A DNA stretch of 64,000 nt from Batillaria attramentaria (GCA_018292915.2 JACVVK020000201.1:1083250-1147249), one strand, 5' to 3'; shown: positions 1-13,613, numbered from the stretch's first letter. Notes: generated from the sequence alone by a model not told the origin. A program made the numbers and translations.

Positions 1-135
1 ACCACATACGGGTGATATCAAAGACGGGGCAACGACGAAAAAGCCAGCACAAATATTTGGCCCCAGCCGGGATACGAACTCACGACCCGAGCATTAGAAG
101 TCCAACGCTCTACCATTCGGCCACCCTGGCTCCCC
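1..135 (-). mobile_element. tRNA-Arg-derived SINE, cut by window edge
   Basis: The tRNA-like head on the minus strand (GGAGCCAGGGTGGCCGAATG..., B box in the region 75-95) is followed by the family's body ending at GATATCACCCGTATGTGGT at position 1. The final GGACGTTAAACTCC tail lies off the window. Confidence 0.85.
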
Positions 136-2422
136 TACATGTACGTGGGTTCTTGGTGACACTCACCGGGGGAACGAGAGTCCTGGGTGAGGAGGAGGGG
201 GTGAGTGAGGAGGGGGGGGTGGCGAGTGGGGGGGTGTCAAATACGATATTCCTGCTGAACACTCTTCAGTTCAGTTCCGTCTGCCAGACTGGCCATAATA
301 TTCATTTTTATTATTTGCATTTTCCCTCGGCGCGGTACTGAGACACGTCACTTGCGCACAAAGGGAGGGCAGTTTTAGGAGTAAGATAAGGGCTGGTAAA
401 TTACTGCACTTCAGTTGCCTCATTATGCATCTCAACCCTGGTGAGTGGTCTCAAATTCTGCATCAGCATCTCGTATCCAGGAAACAGAGGAATGCTTCTT
501 TTGAACCTGATCGCCAGGCGCTATGTTTGTCTTGCAGGATTGCCCTCAGCGTCTGCACTGAGAGGGCAGTTGCGCGTTTGTCAACGTTTAGGTCAGCTGC
601 AACAGGAAATGGATACGGGCACGTTCCTCTCTCTCTCTCTCTCTCTTATTGCCTAAAATGCTTACACAATACACCATGGTCGTTGTCACATACGATCAAT
701 CCTACGTTTACTGTGTTTGTTCGGTGATCAGTTAGATCACACGAAATATTTTCGTGTGTTTTTTGTTTTGTTTTGTTTTTTCCAAATTGTTTTCTTCTTC
801 TTCTTCTTCCTCGATCACTCAGACAGGCACGCCAGTAGTCCCGATGAAGGTTGCAGTCCGTCGGAGCCGAAGATCTTCTCCCGCAACGGTGTGTCTGTAG
901 GCCAGGTTGTCAGCTCTTTGGTTCTGGTACGTTGGACAGTTTTGCAGGAGGTGTTCAACTGTCATCTGATTGTACTTCTAAAGCTGTTTCCACTTTCTCC
1001 GGCGTTTTAACAAAAGAAAAGTTTCAGTGTTTTTTTTTTTAAGCTTCTACCTTGCAGGTATTGTATCAATAGTCACAATTTTCTTCCCTTTGTCTGGTTT
1101 ATTTTAGATTCAACAAAACACTTCAATATTCTGTTCGTGTCTAAAGGTCAGCAGCCAGCCTTTTCAGTGTTTCGATTTGAATACTATTGATCAAAGTCTG
1201 ATGTCCAATGTTTTTGTCGAGTTAAACTGGAATACAAAGCAAGATATCACGGTCGGTGGCGGATCTGATTTCAGCAACTGATTCACTATACACTACATTA
1301 CGCGAGCTAATGATTTTGGACTACTCAACATATCGAAAGCCTGAAGTGGTTTGTATCACTGTGAATATCAAACGACAAATTTCTCAGGTAACATACTCAG
1401 ATAATATATCAAAACTAAAAAGATGGCATAATTAACGAGAACGGTGACACACATTATCAATTTAAATTTGCTCTAGGGGTGCACGACTAAAGCGGTGACT
1501 ACTTATACCTACTTCGTGTTTTTCGTTTCGTGAATCTTTAACAAAGCAGCTATGGTTGTGTTCGAAGGCTACAAAAAGTTCCACACAGAAGGTAGTTTCA
1601 GCTTATAGGTTGTTTTGATTGTGACGTATAGCGCGTGACTCGAAAATCAAAATCCTGACTGGAAATGCTGTTATGATTTCCGTTCTTTAACAGCATAAAC
1701 GCGTCTACAAGGATTAATGCAAAAACTTCTTGTGTACACAACCATGGAACCATGGATCATAACCTTTCCCTCCCCCCCCCCCCCGCAGCCCCACCACAAT
1801 TCGCACGCCCCTTCCTCCTGTTCCTAAATACTCTCTCAGCTCTCTTGTCGACCAGATCTGCAAACCGTTGCTACCAGGAAGCGTCTGATCCTAGTCATGT
1901 TGCTGTGTTTTCCCTCCTTTCAGGATCAATACGAAGCAAACACTGAAACAACATGTCAGTTGCCATCAAAACGCGAGGTGTGGAAAATGAGACAAACTTA
2001 GGGGGTTTTGCTGGACAGGCGCTGTCGCTTGCGCTGGCGGATGGTATTATTTCTAGGAGTCTTTTTGTGTTGTGTTTTGTGCATGGCGATGCAGTGGGTG
2101 GATGTTTTTCCTTCCCCTGTAGAATTCCAGGCTTGATTAAACGCCAATATTGCCGGATGCAGAAAAGTGGTTATTCTAGTGCACCAGGATCCTCGGAGGT
2201 TTTCAGTTTTTTTCAATTTGGGTTTTTGGTACGTGATAGAGTGGTAGAGAGATTTTTTTTCTTTTGGTATTTAATCTCTCTCTCTCCCACCTCCCCCCCC
2301 AACCCCCCCCCCCCCCTCTCTCTCTCTCTTTCTCTAGTGTTTTTGTTGTTTTCATTTTAGAGCAATGACAAGCCTGAAAGTGGTCACTGAGTCAACAACT
2401 GTTCGCGTGGTTAATCAAGGAT

Positions 2423-2518
2423 CTCTCTCTCTCTCTCTCTCTGGTGCAGTGTATTGGCCCGGTACGACCGGTCGTGGCAGTTATGACAATGATTGTGTGT
2501 GCCCGTGTGTGTGCGTGC

Positions 2519-2586
<68 letters not shown>
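2423..2586. repeat. (CT)n then (GT)n microsatellites
   Basis: (CT) at 2423-2442 and (GT)32 at 2523-2586, preceded by imperfect GTGC units. Confidence 0.97.
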
Positions 2587-2589
<3 letters not shown>

Positions 2590-3464
2590 AGGAGGGTAAG
2601 TGTGTGCATACTCCATGTTTCAAGCCGACCCTACCTTCCACCCATCGATCCATCCTACAGTCCTTCCATTCCCACCTCAGAGCCCGGCTTCACCACTTAC
2701 GCTATTCACGCCATTCAGCTCTTGTGCTCATTCACTCATTCATCCAATTCCTCAGAGCAGGCTGCCACCCACCCCCTCAAGACACACCACCACCCACCCA
2801 CCCAGAGGCGCACACACGCACACGCGACAGGACGTAACCGGGTCTCTTTTCCTAGACAACTTGCATCATTAGATTACGCCTGCTGCCTCAGTGCCACTCG
2901 GGTCCGACTTCAGTTCCTATTGCCTACAAGTGGCCAGTTCGATAACGATACTTCCCTTTGCCCAGCCATCGATCCAAATCCCCCCCTCCCCCCCCCCCAT
3001 CCGCACCCCCCACCCTCCAGGTTCCTCCCCCTTTTTCTGACTTCCTTCCACCTGCCCGACAAAGCCTTTGATCCTCCACCTTCCCCCTTTTGCAACGTGA
3101 CCCGAGTATGACACACGGATTCTAGTGCAAGCTGCACTACCACAGCACGTGGGTCGACTCTTGCAGCTACCGTAGTGTTACAATTATATTGTACATACAA
3201 ATCTGCTTTGGTCAGTCTCGGGTAGCCGTTACTGTCTCTGCTTCTGAGCAGCGTGGGTGGAAGGCAAAGGCTCGCGAGGCTCGCGTTGTGTTGTAAATGC
3301 AGGCGGTATTGAACAACATACTGCATGGTGACTCCTAACAGACCATCAAAGAATTCCCGGAATCGTATTTAAAAAGTAAATAAACAGTATAATACAGAGG
3401 ACTTTGATTTTTCCACATCTCCAACTGGAACCGACAACGTTGATATCACTCTGATCAGAAATTC

Positions 3465-3620
3465 AGGAGCCGGGATAGCCGATTGGTAGAGCGTTGGACT
3501 TCCAATACTCGGATCGTGAGTTCCAATTCCGGCTGAGGCCAAATGTTTATGCTGGCTTTTTTTAATGTTGCCCCGTCTTTGATATCGCCCGTATGTGGTG
3601 GAAAAGGACGTTAAACTCCT

Positions 3621-3622
<2 letters not shown>
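3465..3622 (+). mobile_element. tRNA-Arg-derived SINE, full length
   Basis: The head starts GGAGCCGGGATAGCCGATTG, then comes the GAGCGTTGGACTTCCAA anticodon-arm region, a slightly decayed B box, the body GCCCCGTCTTTGATATCGCC and the tail GGACGTTAAACTCCTAAACAC. The tail runs without a break into a 59-bp (AC)n tract, so the microsatellite probably grew from the SINE tail. Confidence 0.88.

Positions 3623-3681
<59 letters not shown>
3623..3681. repeat. (AC)n microsatellite
   Basis: Uninterrupted, continuous with the tail of the SINE at 3465-3622. Confidence 0.97.
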
Positions 3682-3683
<2 letters not shown>

Positions 3684-5074
3684 CCCGCGAGGACAGGCGA
3701 CCCACACCGCCGCTGAGCCATCACGGCCGACATGCACACCGCGTTAGTCGCCGGTTATGAAAACTCATATTACACTGGGGCAGTAGCAGTAGTGGTTAGT
3801 GGAGTTACGTTACGCTAGCCGATTACTCACTCGCACGTGCAATACCAGTGCAAACGGATCGGGTTGCGTCGAGTTTCCCGGCTACAGGACAATTGGCCAA
3901 AGAGACCGCCACCCCACCCCGCTGCAGGTAGTCACTCAGCTGACTAATTTCACCCAGACCGTGAAAACTATAGAGAGCTTGGCCATTTACATCATTCCAG
4001 CCGTGGCTTTAATTTGGGTTCTTGGTTTCACTTTTCTATTAGTGGGGGGGGGGGGGGGGAGGGGGGCGATCAATGCAGGGTCAGTGTTCACCTGCAAATA
4101 ACAAAAGATAACTGAAAAAAAAAAAAAAAAACGCTTGTAGCGGCGTATGATTCAGTTTCAAAATCCGCGTCGTGAACAGGAAAAAGATGTAAAAGCTTGC
4201 ACCAAAAATCCCCCCCTTTCGAGGCGCGCGTGTGTGTATGGGTTTTCAAACTTTTTTAATTAATAGCGTCCGTCAGTGGAAATGTTCAGCTTTTTTTTTG
4301 TGAATGGAACAATCTGAGATAATGGCTTGCACTACACTTTGCCCCCACTGCTGTTTAGACAGACGGAAAATTGCTCTACGAGACAGAGAACAGTTGACGG
4401 TTTTCAACAGGAAACTGCAAGCGAACTGTCATAATAGCCCGGTCCAACACAATGGTGAGCGCGCTGCCCGGACAGCAAGCGTGGGCTCAATGCAGCAACT
4501 GGGGTCCTCTGCACGGAATTAATACCGGCATCACCGCGTTCATTAGACCGCTTGTAACAATGGTCATGGATTTTCTACGACCGTTTGTGACTCAGACCCC
4601 GCACTGGCACTGGTTCTCGGCCAATTTGGACCCCGAAAGTCCGGCAATTGTGAGGTCTTCAGCTTTGTCAAAGAACCACAGAGACGGGTGGGGGGGGGGG
4701 GGGTCAGAGAACAAACTCCCTAAAATTCCATTCTGTCTGGAGAAATCTAATATTTCCTATTGATTCTGCACTTCCAAAACACACAATCTGCGATACGGAG
4801 CCGGATCTCTTTCTCTCTCCCCTCCCCCTCCCAGTGGTCCCAACCCCCACCCTCCTCCACCCCCACATCCCCAGATCCCCCCCCCCCTCCAGTCATCACC
4901 AACGCCCCCACCACCGCACCCAATACTTCACCACCATCACCACCACCACTACTACGACATTCACGCTGAACACCACCCACCCACCCCCTTCTCCCAATTC
5001 CACCATGTTGTCTTGACTCCAAAACCCTTTTTCATCAGTTCGCCCCACCACCCCCTTACCCCCTCACCCCCCCT

Positions 5075-5076
<2 letters not shown>

Positions 5077-5153
<77 letters not shown>
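5077..5153. repeat. (CA)n microsatellite
   Basis: 77 bp uninterrupted, inside a wider C-rich stretch (4800-5220). Confidence 0.97.
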
Positions 5154-5154
<1 letters not shown>

Positions 5155-6755
5155 ACCTCCTCGCTCTGCCTCCCCCCCCCCCTCCTCCCCCACTTTCTTC
5201 GACCCCTTCTCTCAGGACACCATTCTCTTATTAGGCAGCTATTGTTTTCTTGTTTCTGGCGGAGTGGTGCAATTGGCGTGCTCACTGGGTTTGAACAATA
5301 TGTTTACCAGCCAGCACCCGGACAACTCCAGGCCATGCCATTATGTCATAAACCATGGAAAGCCGGCTTGCTCGTGAGTCATCTGTCAAAAAGTCATCTC
5401 CATTCTCCCGGACAGGCCGGAACTGAAGCTCAGGTGGTCGCGACCAGCGGACCAATCATTAAATTATAAAGACAAATTTCCATGATTGAAGCGGACGTCG
5501 CCCCGGTCCCAGAAATTCCTTTATCTCCGTCCCGCGTTCTTCAACACGGCAAATTAGAACGTCATCGGCGGTGCGGTATCCGGGAAAACTTCCTAATAAA
5601 GGACTTAATCGAGATCCCCGTCCGCCCGAGAAGTCTGCCTCCTGCATGTTGATGATTTAAAACGTTTAAGAGAAAAGCCCCTCCCCCCCTTCCGTTAAAA
5701 ACTCCATCTGTCGCTATCTCTTCAACAGCTTGTCTAAAACAATGACTTCTCATCCCGTCAAGTCATCTTTTTTATACTTTTGTGTTTTGTTTTGTTTTTC
5801 TTTCTCTACCAGCATGTCATTCTGCAGGTTCTTTTAAAAGCGCTAACAGTTAGAGCGCGCTCTCTCTCTCTCTCCCCCCCCCCCCCCCCGTCCCCTCTCC
5901 CTGCGCTTCTTGATGACAAAAAGGGACTGTATTTTGTTTCTTATGTTGGCTGAACACGCCACTTTTCACTGTTTACGTTAGAGACACCCCTCCCCCCCCC
6001 CCGCCCCCACCTCCACCCCTGGAGAAAAGGAAAAGTCTTTTCTTTCGAAGTTTAAATCCAAATTAACAGATTGTGACACGTTTGACACGTCTCGAGTTTG
6101 GCCCGAAAGCACACAATGGGAAAACGATAATACTGTCCCGAATCCCGTGATCCGAGGCGCCACAAGCAAATGATAGGAGCCCAGGGAAGGGAAGGCTTTC
6201 CAGTGCAACAAAAAAAACCCGTTACGCCCCAACGTTAGCATGTCTGAGAGACGCTAAACGAGTTTGAAGGTGAGAAGGTTTTTGTTTTTTAGGGGGACTG
6301 CGAAATTTGTCTGTCTAGTTTTGTGCACGGGACAAGTCTCGTTGCATCTGCATTTGCATTCTTCTCGGCTGCGGGGCTGCAAGAATGCACCGCTTTGCAA
6401 TGGCGAACACTTTCATGGCAGCTGCAGACGTTTCGGGAGAATTTTAAGTGGTCTAATTATTAGTTGCCACCGGAGTTTTTTTTTGTAGTTCTTTGTGATG
6501 TGTTGTGGTTGATGCGTGGTTTCCAAGTCCTAACAACGAACCAATCCAATTTCGACACCGCGCCAAGCCAAAACGGATGTTCACACAGTACTAGGCCTAT
6601 CATGTACTGCTCAAGTGCACAAGATGCAGTCGATGAGTTTTTCCGTTCTCCTCGTGTTTTGCCATTTTGCATCTCTCGAAAGTTATAGTTTTGCTCTAAG
6701 GTCTCACTTAACTGGGGCACGTCGCACTGTAGAATTTATCTGTTTTTTGTTATTT

Positions 6756-6756
<1 letters not shown>

Positions 6757-6831
<75 letters not shown>
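6757..6831. repeat. (GT)n microsatellite
   Basis: 75 bp uninterrupted. Confidence 0.97.
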
Positions 6832-6832
<1 letters not shown>

Positions 6833-7399
6833 TTTGCGATGCCAGTTTGTCAGCAAGTGACCGTTTTTGTATTGTTTTACTTTGAAGATTCACACTTTGT
6901 GATCCGTCTCTGGTCGTGTTCTTTTGAGGGGGGAAGGGGGTGGGCACAGTTACCCAGGAGACGTGGGGGAACCCATCCTCCCCGCCCCTCCACCCTCCCG
7001 CCTCCCCTCTCTCTCTCTCTCTCTCTCTGCGTCACCGTTACATAAAAAAAAAATCTGTCCGATTCCAAGACGATAATTCTGACAGTGTCAGTTGTGACTA
7101 GGCCAGGAAATGCAATAAACACAACTTAAAGTGCACCATCAAACATCACAGTTTGTTTCACACAGGTAACTTTCATTTCTCGCGTGTTCTTTACAGCAAG
7201 TCTGGCATGAAATTGCTGTTTGCATCGCGTTGCAACTGTAATACTGTATCTTCAGGCAGCAGCCATCACGGCCCAGGTGAAAACGCTTTTCACCAGCTGC
7301 AAGTTTTTTATCCTCTACAACAGAAATAGCGAGCATGTGGAACAAGCCGATGTCAGGCTGCCGCGTAAAGACTTCAAGACAATCTCTTGGACAACACAG

Positions 7400-7645
7400 A
7401 GCTAAAGTTTCCAGTCAGAGTGTTCTGGAATATTTAGTGCACACAGTTGCTCAACTCGGCCGCGGCGTCTGGGGAAGTTTAGACGGACTCTGCCAAGTAA
7501 ATTTAGATCTGGTACAGTTTAGCTTCTGCTGAGTAAAGTTAGACTTCACGTGTTTGGACACCAGGACTAAGGTTTCCAGTGAGAATGTTCTGGAATATTT
7601 AGTGCAGAACGTGGCTAAACTGGGCCCCAGTATCTACAATTTACA
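7400..7645. repeat. Direct duplication, period about 165 bp
   Basis: CTAAAGTTTCCAGTCAGAGT (7403) and CTAAGGTTTCCAGTGAGAAT (7567) begin copies sharing GTTCTGGAATATTTAGTGCA and the following CTCAACTSGGCC-like region. Confidence 0.8.
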
Positions 7646-8969
7646 GTCCTCAATAAGGAAACGATGGTCCATAAATTTCAGACGGCGGAAAGGTCTTTAA
7701 CATTTATTTTCAGGCGAAGAAAAGCTGTGAAATTTATGATACAGAAAGACTCCGGATTCGGAAACTAGATAGCAGGTAAGCGAATGGATATATCGATACT
7801 TCTCAAATGGCGCGTAGGCAGTCAGAATGTGGCAAGTTCTTCCAACATGATATTTCTGGGGGCGTGAAATGTGTCCGCAGTTTATAGCAAACAATTCTAA
7901 ATCTAGCAATTCGTGTTCTATTTAGAGCGTTAATGAGGAAGCGATGACTTTATCGTGCGCTCAGTGTAACGCAATTAAATGTACAAATCACTAAGCTTGG
8001 GCCAGGTTACTTAATACATCACTGTCCAGATAGAAGATGACAACAGTGGTGCTGAATGTGAACGAGATCTCTCGACCTCGTGTCTACCGCCATTAGGAAA
8101 AAGGACCCAAGCAAAATGGATCTGATAGGCACTTAGGTCCTGTTTGAAGATGATGGTGCACCTGACTGCAACAACTACCGTTTCCATACCTCCCGATATG
8201 ACACGCACCTCCCAAACACGAACTGTACCGTTCACTTATCTAGGAGGTTTTGCAACCAGTCTGGGTTTATCGCTCTCGCAATGTTTTTTATTTCCACTGC
8301 CACATTCCAGAGGGTGTGAACTTAGGATAAACTGAGATTAAGCTTTGCACGGGTTAGGGAAATCTTGAATTCTTTCAAGCTTTTCACTATTTGATGAAAT
8401 GTTTTGACATGTTGGGACAACGCCCCGCTCTCCTGAAACTAGTCCAACCATCTGGATGGGAACCTATGAAACCGGCAAAAGAGACAGAGAGAGAGGTGGC
8501 TGCTACTGTACCTGGGGCAACTAAACTCGTTACTGGCAGAAAATGTAAGAGTCTTTGTTCGGTCAGCCGTGCGTGAAGATGCACACGCTATGCGCAGCAG
8601 ACAACACTGCATGCTACTTTTACGCCTGTCAGAGAACACAAAATGAAAACCAGCAGCATGGCCATAAAGCTTTTGAGTCGTGAAAAGTCTGCATGTTGTC
8701 ATGCTAGGTTTTACAAACACGGCCAATGCTCGTATTTTTCTTTGCTGATGAGACATCTGACGTCTTCATTTGGAAGTTCCATAAATATTGCTTTTGGAAG
8801 AAAATAATTTGTAATGAATCTCAATGTTGTCGCGTCAGCATACCGGAGACAAAATATTTTCCTGCCATACTCCCTGTTTTTTTTAAAAAAAATCTCTATT
8901 TTCTTTATGTATTTGGCATCGGAAGTGATTCTCGGTGGCTCAGAGGCACGTGGAGAAAGACGGTGGAGA

Positions 8970-9085
8970 GCGGAAGGGGTGGTTGGGTGTTTGGGAGTTT
9001 AACGTCCTTTTCCACCACGTACGGGCGATATCAAAGACGGGGCAATAAGAAAAATGCCAGCAAAAATGTTTGGCCCCAGCCGGGA
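8970..9085 (-). mobile_element. SINE, 5'-truncated (lacks tRNA head)
   Basis: The tail and body are present on the minus strand (tail GGACGTTAAACTCCCAAACA, body to GGCTGGGGCC), but the tRNA-like head is missing. In its place is unrelated sequence leading into a (GT)n tract at 9123. Confidence 0.8.
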
Positions 9086-9121
9086 GGTGGAGAGCGGGTT
9101 ACAAGGCAAATGGTGGAACGA

Positions 9122-9122
<1 letters not shown>

Positions 9123-9165
<43 letters not shown>

Positions 9166-9186
9166 TGTGTGTGTGTGTGTGTGTGT
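9123..9186. repeat. (TG)n microsatellite
   Basis: One interruption (GATG) at about 9165, followed by poly-G. Confidence 0.97.
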
Positions 9187-9952
9187 GAGGGGGGGGGGGG
9201 GTGACAAGGCAGGAAAAGCTTTCGTTTGACAAATTACACGAGGTCTGTTTCACAAGCGGACGTAAACTTTGTTTCCTGTATTTGCTGCTAAGGCTGACAG
9301 TCATAATTATTCTAAATCAGAAAGGACCATTCAAAGGATTGATTACTCGTCTGAGCAAACAAACACGCGCAAGCTTGACCAACTCCAGAATAAACAGTTT
9401 CGTTCCTTAGAAACAAACAAATATCACCCTTCCGGTCGGTATCGTCTGAGAGTAAATTCAATCGTGTCTTTCAAACCATACTTTATTCCGATCCATATTT
9501 CGATTTTGCGAAAAAGAGGAAGAGAGGCTGCCGTGAGAAGTCTGTCAAGCGTGAAACATCAAAGACACGGCGATTCTCCTCTTCACGGCAATCATACATT
9601 TCATAAAGTATTCATGAAAAGCCACAAAACTGCATGCTGAGTGCACGAGCAATACCACGGACCGTCGCCACTATTACAGAAGATCAAAGACCGTTTCAAG
9701 AATGATTTCGACCGCACGTGAGTTGTCAGCGTACGTCAATACCGCGCCACCGTATTTCTTTTGAATCCTACCTTTCCGGTCTTTTGGTCTGGGAAATGTC
9801 ATATGACGCAAGTGAAAATCTAGACCTCAAATGTGAAGGACGACGCTTCCTGAACGGCGGATGGAGGGGGAGAGAAACATGCCGAAACAGGACTGAAAAC
9901 GCAGGCCTATATATACAATTTACAAATCAGCAGTGATTTACCGTATTTCCTG

Positions 9953-10041
9953 CAAGAATGTACTATTGATACAGATAGAAAGAAGAAAGATAGTACATTC
10001 TCCAAGAAGGTACTATTGATACAGATAGAAAGAAGAAAGAG
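9953..10041. repeat. Direct duplication containing an 11-bp hairpin
   Basis: GTACTATTGATACAGATAGA followed by AAGAAGAAAGA occurs at 9959 and 10010. The first copy is also flanked by perfect inverted arms GAATGTACTAT and ATAGTACATTC. Confidence 0.88.
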
Positions 10042-10286
10042 GACGTTCTGGTATGCGACCCTCGATGTGACCCGGGAAGCGTGGGCTCGAGCTGTGATAT
10101 GTGATGTGATATCGATTTTCCCCTGGTACCCGGGCTGCTTAAAGGGACTTTCTCTGCGGGCCCTCCGGTCTGTCAAGCAGCCTGATTTCTCTCAAAGGGT
10201 TATGAAGAAGTAAAAGAAAGCGATCCCTGGAGATATGAGCTCCATCTTTGCCTACACAACTATAGAATCAAGGAGGAAATACTCAC

Positions 10287-10426
10287 CCTAAAGTCTCCTC
10301 CGTTGCCGTCATCCAGTTCTAGCGTGTAGGCCTCCACCACTCCACCCAAGTACGGCGTCCAGGCGATGGTGACGCTGTTGTTCTGACACGAGCACTCCTC
10401 GGGGATGATGCACGGGCGACCTGGTG
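10287..10426 (-). CDS. TRIM9: TRIM9/TRIM67-like internal exon D (start of FN3 domain)
   Basis: This exon has 140 nt: two bases completing a codon split with exon C, then 46 codons ending LELDDGNGGDFR. The acceptor is CTACTTTCACAG and the donor is AGG|GTGAGT, leaving in phase 0. It encodes the first half of the fibronectin type III domain: Pro-rich entry, a C-S-C-Q-N-N-S-V-T-I-A-W strand with the conserved Trp, then EAYTLELDDG.GG.FR, which is the characteristic TRIM9/67 ending of this exon. In vertebrate TRIM9 the same exon ends at the same point, and the next begins with EVYVGKE or similar. I could not find that next exon in positions 1-10286 on the minus strand, so it should lie outside the window. 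Confidence 0.92.
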
Positions 10427-10935
10427 CTGTGAAAGTAGGTCAATGCAAAGGCCAAGGTCATTCGAAGGCTTTACGGTAGGTCTTTCGTGATCATAAACAA
10501 ACCCAATTCTAAAACAAAAATGTGCAGTTTTACAAAACGAACGACGGAATCACCTAGAGCACTGTAAAGTCCATTTAACTAAATCTGTTTGTGTATTTCA
10601 AAATCAACAATGAAGAACAAAGTAGGATGTTGTGCGTCTCAATTAGTATGTAGCTCACGCAGTAGACCTCTAGATTATAATTTGTAATCACTTATACGCG
10701 TATACAATTAAAGACATCTGAGTGCAATTAAAAAGCACCGTCACTATTATGTGGTTCGTGACCATACGGTGCAGTCTGACGGCAGTTAGTTCAATTCCAC
10801 TGTCTACTGCATGCACAAGCGGCAAAAGAAAACTGAACACTGCATGCTCAAATGTGTGACATGCCAACAATCGCCAAAAAAGTCAGTCATATTGTTTTAA
10901 GGTTTCCCGACCTAAATTTTAGACCCGACCTTTTC

Positions 10936-10969
<34 letters not shown>

Positions 10970-12568
10970 GCTCTCTCTCGTTTAGCAACGGCAAGTTCGA
11001 ACATGGCATTTATGCCAAACTTTTACCGTGGGAAAATAAAGATTATTGTCCCTCTCTCTCTCTCTCTCTCTCTCTCTCATTGTTATAACCAGACAGGCCT
11101 TAACACAGCTTTTCCCCTCCGTAGTCGTGATAAGGATGGAAACGTCATACGGCTATCATATTGTCTTGTTGCCACACAGAAGTACAATGATTTTAATTTG
11201 CTAACATTTTTCTTGGTAACGGTAAATTGCACACATATCACATGGTTCGCTGATCTTTTCATGCAAGACCAAAGAGTAACATCCAAGCATACGATATTCC
11301 CAAGAAAACAAAAGTTCACATTACGGTTGGACCACAGGAACATGTTGCAAGAACATAAACTGAACAGAACTGTTGGGAGGCGGGAATCACCACTCACAAC
11401 AAAAGAAATGATAAAGAACATTACAATCCATTCGAACAAAAGATATCGACAACGAAATTGTAAAACACTCGTACTCGTGCAAAATCTGACACACAATGTC
11501 AAGGCCTCTTGACAGTAATGCGGGCTGAGTCAACACTGACAATCCAACCAAAGACATGTCGGGCGAACAATGGAGTTCTCAGTTCGATAGCTCAGCAGGT
11601 GAATAAAAACGAACAAACAAAACTCGTTACACAACACAAGCGTATGACTTTTTTTTTTAATGCGGCTAATCTAAAGGTGGGCAGCGTAGCATTGTTTGTA
11701 AGTTTTCATACGAACGACCAAGGCACATTCGTGCAAAACGTAAAACGAACGAAACATTTCCGACGCAAACAGAAACCAGTGAACAAAAGAGAAGAAAAAA
11801 ATGAAGCAGAATTCTGTAGAACGCTGACAAAAACGGCAAAAAAACAGGCAAGACAAATCCGGGCAAGGGAAAGGGCTGTAGCTTTCTACTGCCGTAACTA
11901 AATACCATGCGTTGCGGAAAACACCAACAATTTTTGTTTTCTCGCCTCTTCATTAGCCCTGCACATTCACAGGCGGGTTTCAGGCATCACAAAAAATAAG
12001 CCTAATCAGGTTAACGAGACGAAAGGGGGGCACAACCGAGAAACCGAGACATACTCACCGATTATACCATCTGTTGAATCAAAACAAGGGAAACCACCAT
12101 TAAAAGGGGAGCTAAGCGCTCGAAACTAAAACACTTGCCATAATGTTTTCTCATCCATGGAAATGTCTTGCTCTCTTTACAGATCTGTATTTGTGTTGAC
12201 GGACGCTTACTGGGTTTTTGGGGGCCGGTTTGTAGCGGTGATTTAAAAGCTATCCGCCGATCTGATACTCTTGAGAAAAGCAATAAAATCCTCGCTCGTC
12301 GGAATTTGGAAAACAGGACTGGTGAAAGTTTGTTTTCAACACCCTGCTTGGCAAAACACACACCCATTTTGGGGGGGAAAGGTACACTGAATGCGCACTG
12401 AGCTGAGCTGCGAGCAACGGCTTCAAGAGTGTGTGTGGTGCTGTGTGGTGGAGTCGAGCAGAACATCTTGCAGCCATACAGGTCTGTCGACAGATGCAGC
12501 TGGGCAACAGGCATGAAGGAAAAGAAGAAGAGGAAGCAAAAAGAGTTAAGACGGGGATGACGAGAAGT

Positions 12569-12676
<108 letters not shown>

Positions 12677-12826
12677 TACTTTTGACGACGACGACAACGA
12701 TGATGATGAGGGGTAGGTAAAGGAAGTGGTGTGTCAGTGTGGGCATAATGTTACAATGTTTGAAAAATAGAACGCCGACTACAATGACAATGACGATGAC
12801 GATAATGACAATGGCCCGGCAGCGAT

Positions 12827-12855
12827 GGCGATGATGATGATGATGATGATGATGA
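12827..12855. repeat. (GAT)n microsatellite
   Basis: About eight ATG/GAT units within a wider GAT/GAC-rich stretch. Confidence 0.9.
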
Positions 12856-13550
12856 ATACCTTGATAAAGTCACCGATGATGATGCTGAAGAAACGAAAGG
12901 AAAGTGTTGGAGACACGGAACCTTAACGAGAGAAACGACAATGACGCTTCTGGAAATGATGAAAGGTGACGATAAATGTACCACCCAAGTGAAGCTGTTT
13001 CATTGTTTATACCGTTGTTGGGGGTGGCAAAGTAAGTAGAAACCAGAGACAGAGCGGGGGGAGAGAGAGAAGACGCAACATCAACTGAACGCACTCACTT
13101 GGGCAACCAGAACAAAAGTCGACACAACTAACGAACACTTAGCAATTCTCTCATTCCCCCCACTGCTCAACAAAACCCACATGCTGCGTGAACCTGTTTA
13201 CCCCCCTCTCGTGTTTAGTTTTCCTTCTGCTCCAGGTAAAGAAAAAAAAAAGCAAAGGAAAACCTCCAGCCATCGGACGCTTGCCAACAATCGTATGCCT
13301 ATACGCACAGATAAATACGTTCTCAGGAGCCAACTGCCAACACTTCCATTCACACAAAATAATCATGGGACAGGTATAAACGACGGCGTCAGCAAGGGCA
13401 TTGTGTTTAGGCCAACAGCGCCAATTGTTCATACCAGCCTTCTTCAAAGTGCTGCGGAGATCTGGAGTATCGCTGTACATCAGGTATGCGCGGCTAACGG
13501 CGTTCTTGGAGTTGGGCCGAGACGGCGGTGGTTGCTACAGTACTAGTAAT

Positions 13551-13613
13551 CTCTCTCTCTCTCTCTCTCTCTCTTCCCCCACACACTCTCAGACACACAC
13601 ACACACGTACGCG

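Larger units (their letters stand above)
1..10286. other. Intron after exon D (3' part continues out of window)
   Basis: No exon of the host gene is recognisable here on the minus strand, and no other gene on either strand. The interval contains SINE pieces at 1-135, 3465-3622 and 8970-9085, and long dinucleotide tracts at 2523-2586, 3623-3681, 5077-5153, 6757-6831 and 9123-9186. It also has poly-C/poly-G runs and a 165-bp duplication near 7400-7640. Positions about 400-2400, 4100-4950, 5250-6700 and 7650-8950 hold nothing I can identify beyond short homopolymers and CT tracts. Confidence 0.7.

Noticed and set aside
2365..3111. 248-residue open frame on the + strand
   Set aside because: Its core is a (GT)n tract read as Cys-Val repeats, and the flanks are low-complexity Pro/Ser-rich. 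There are no domain or splice signals.
1..10286. Next downstream exon (second half of FN3, PRY/SPRY)
   Set aside because: No minus-strand frame resembles the expected sequence with flanking splice sites.
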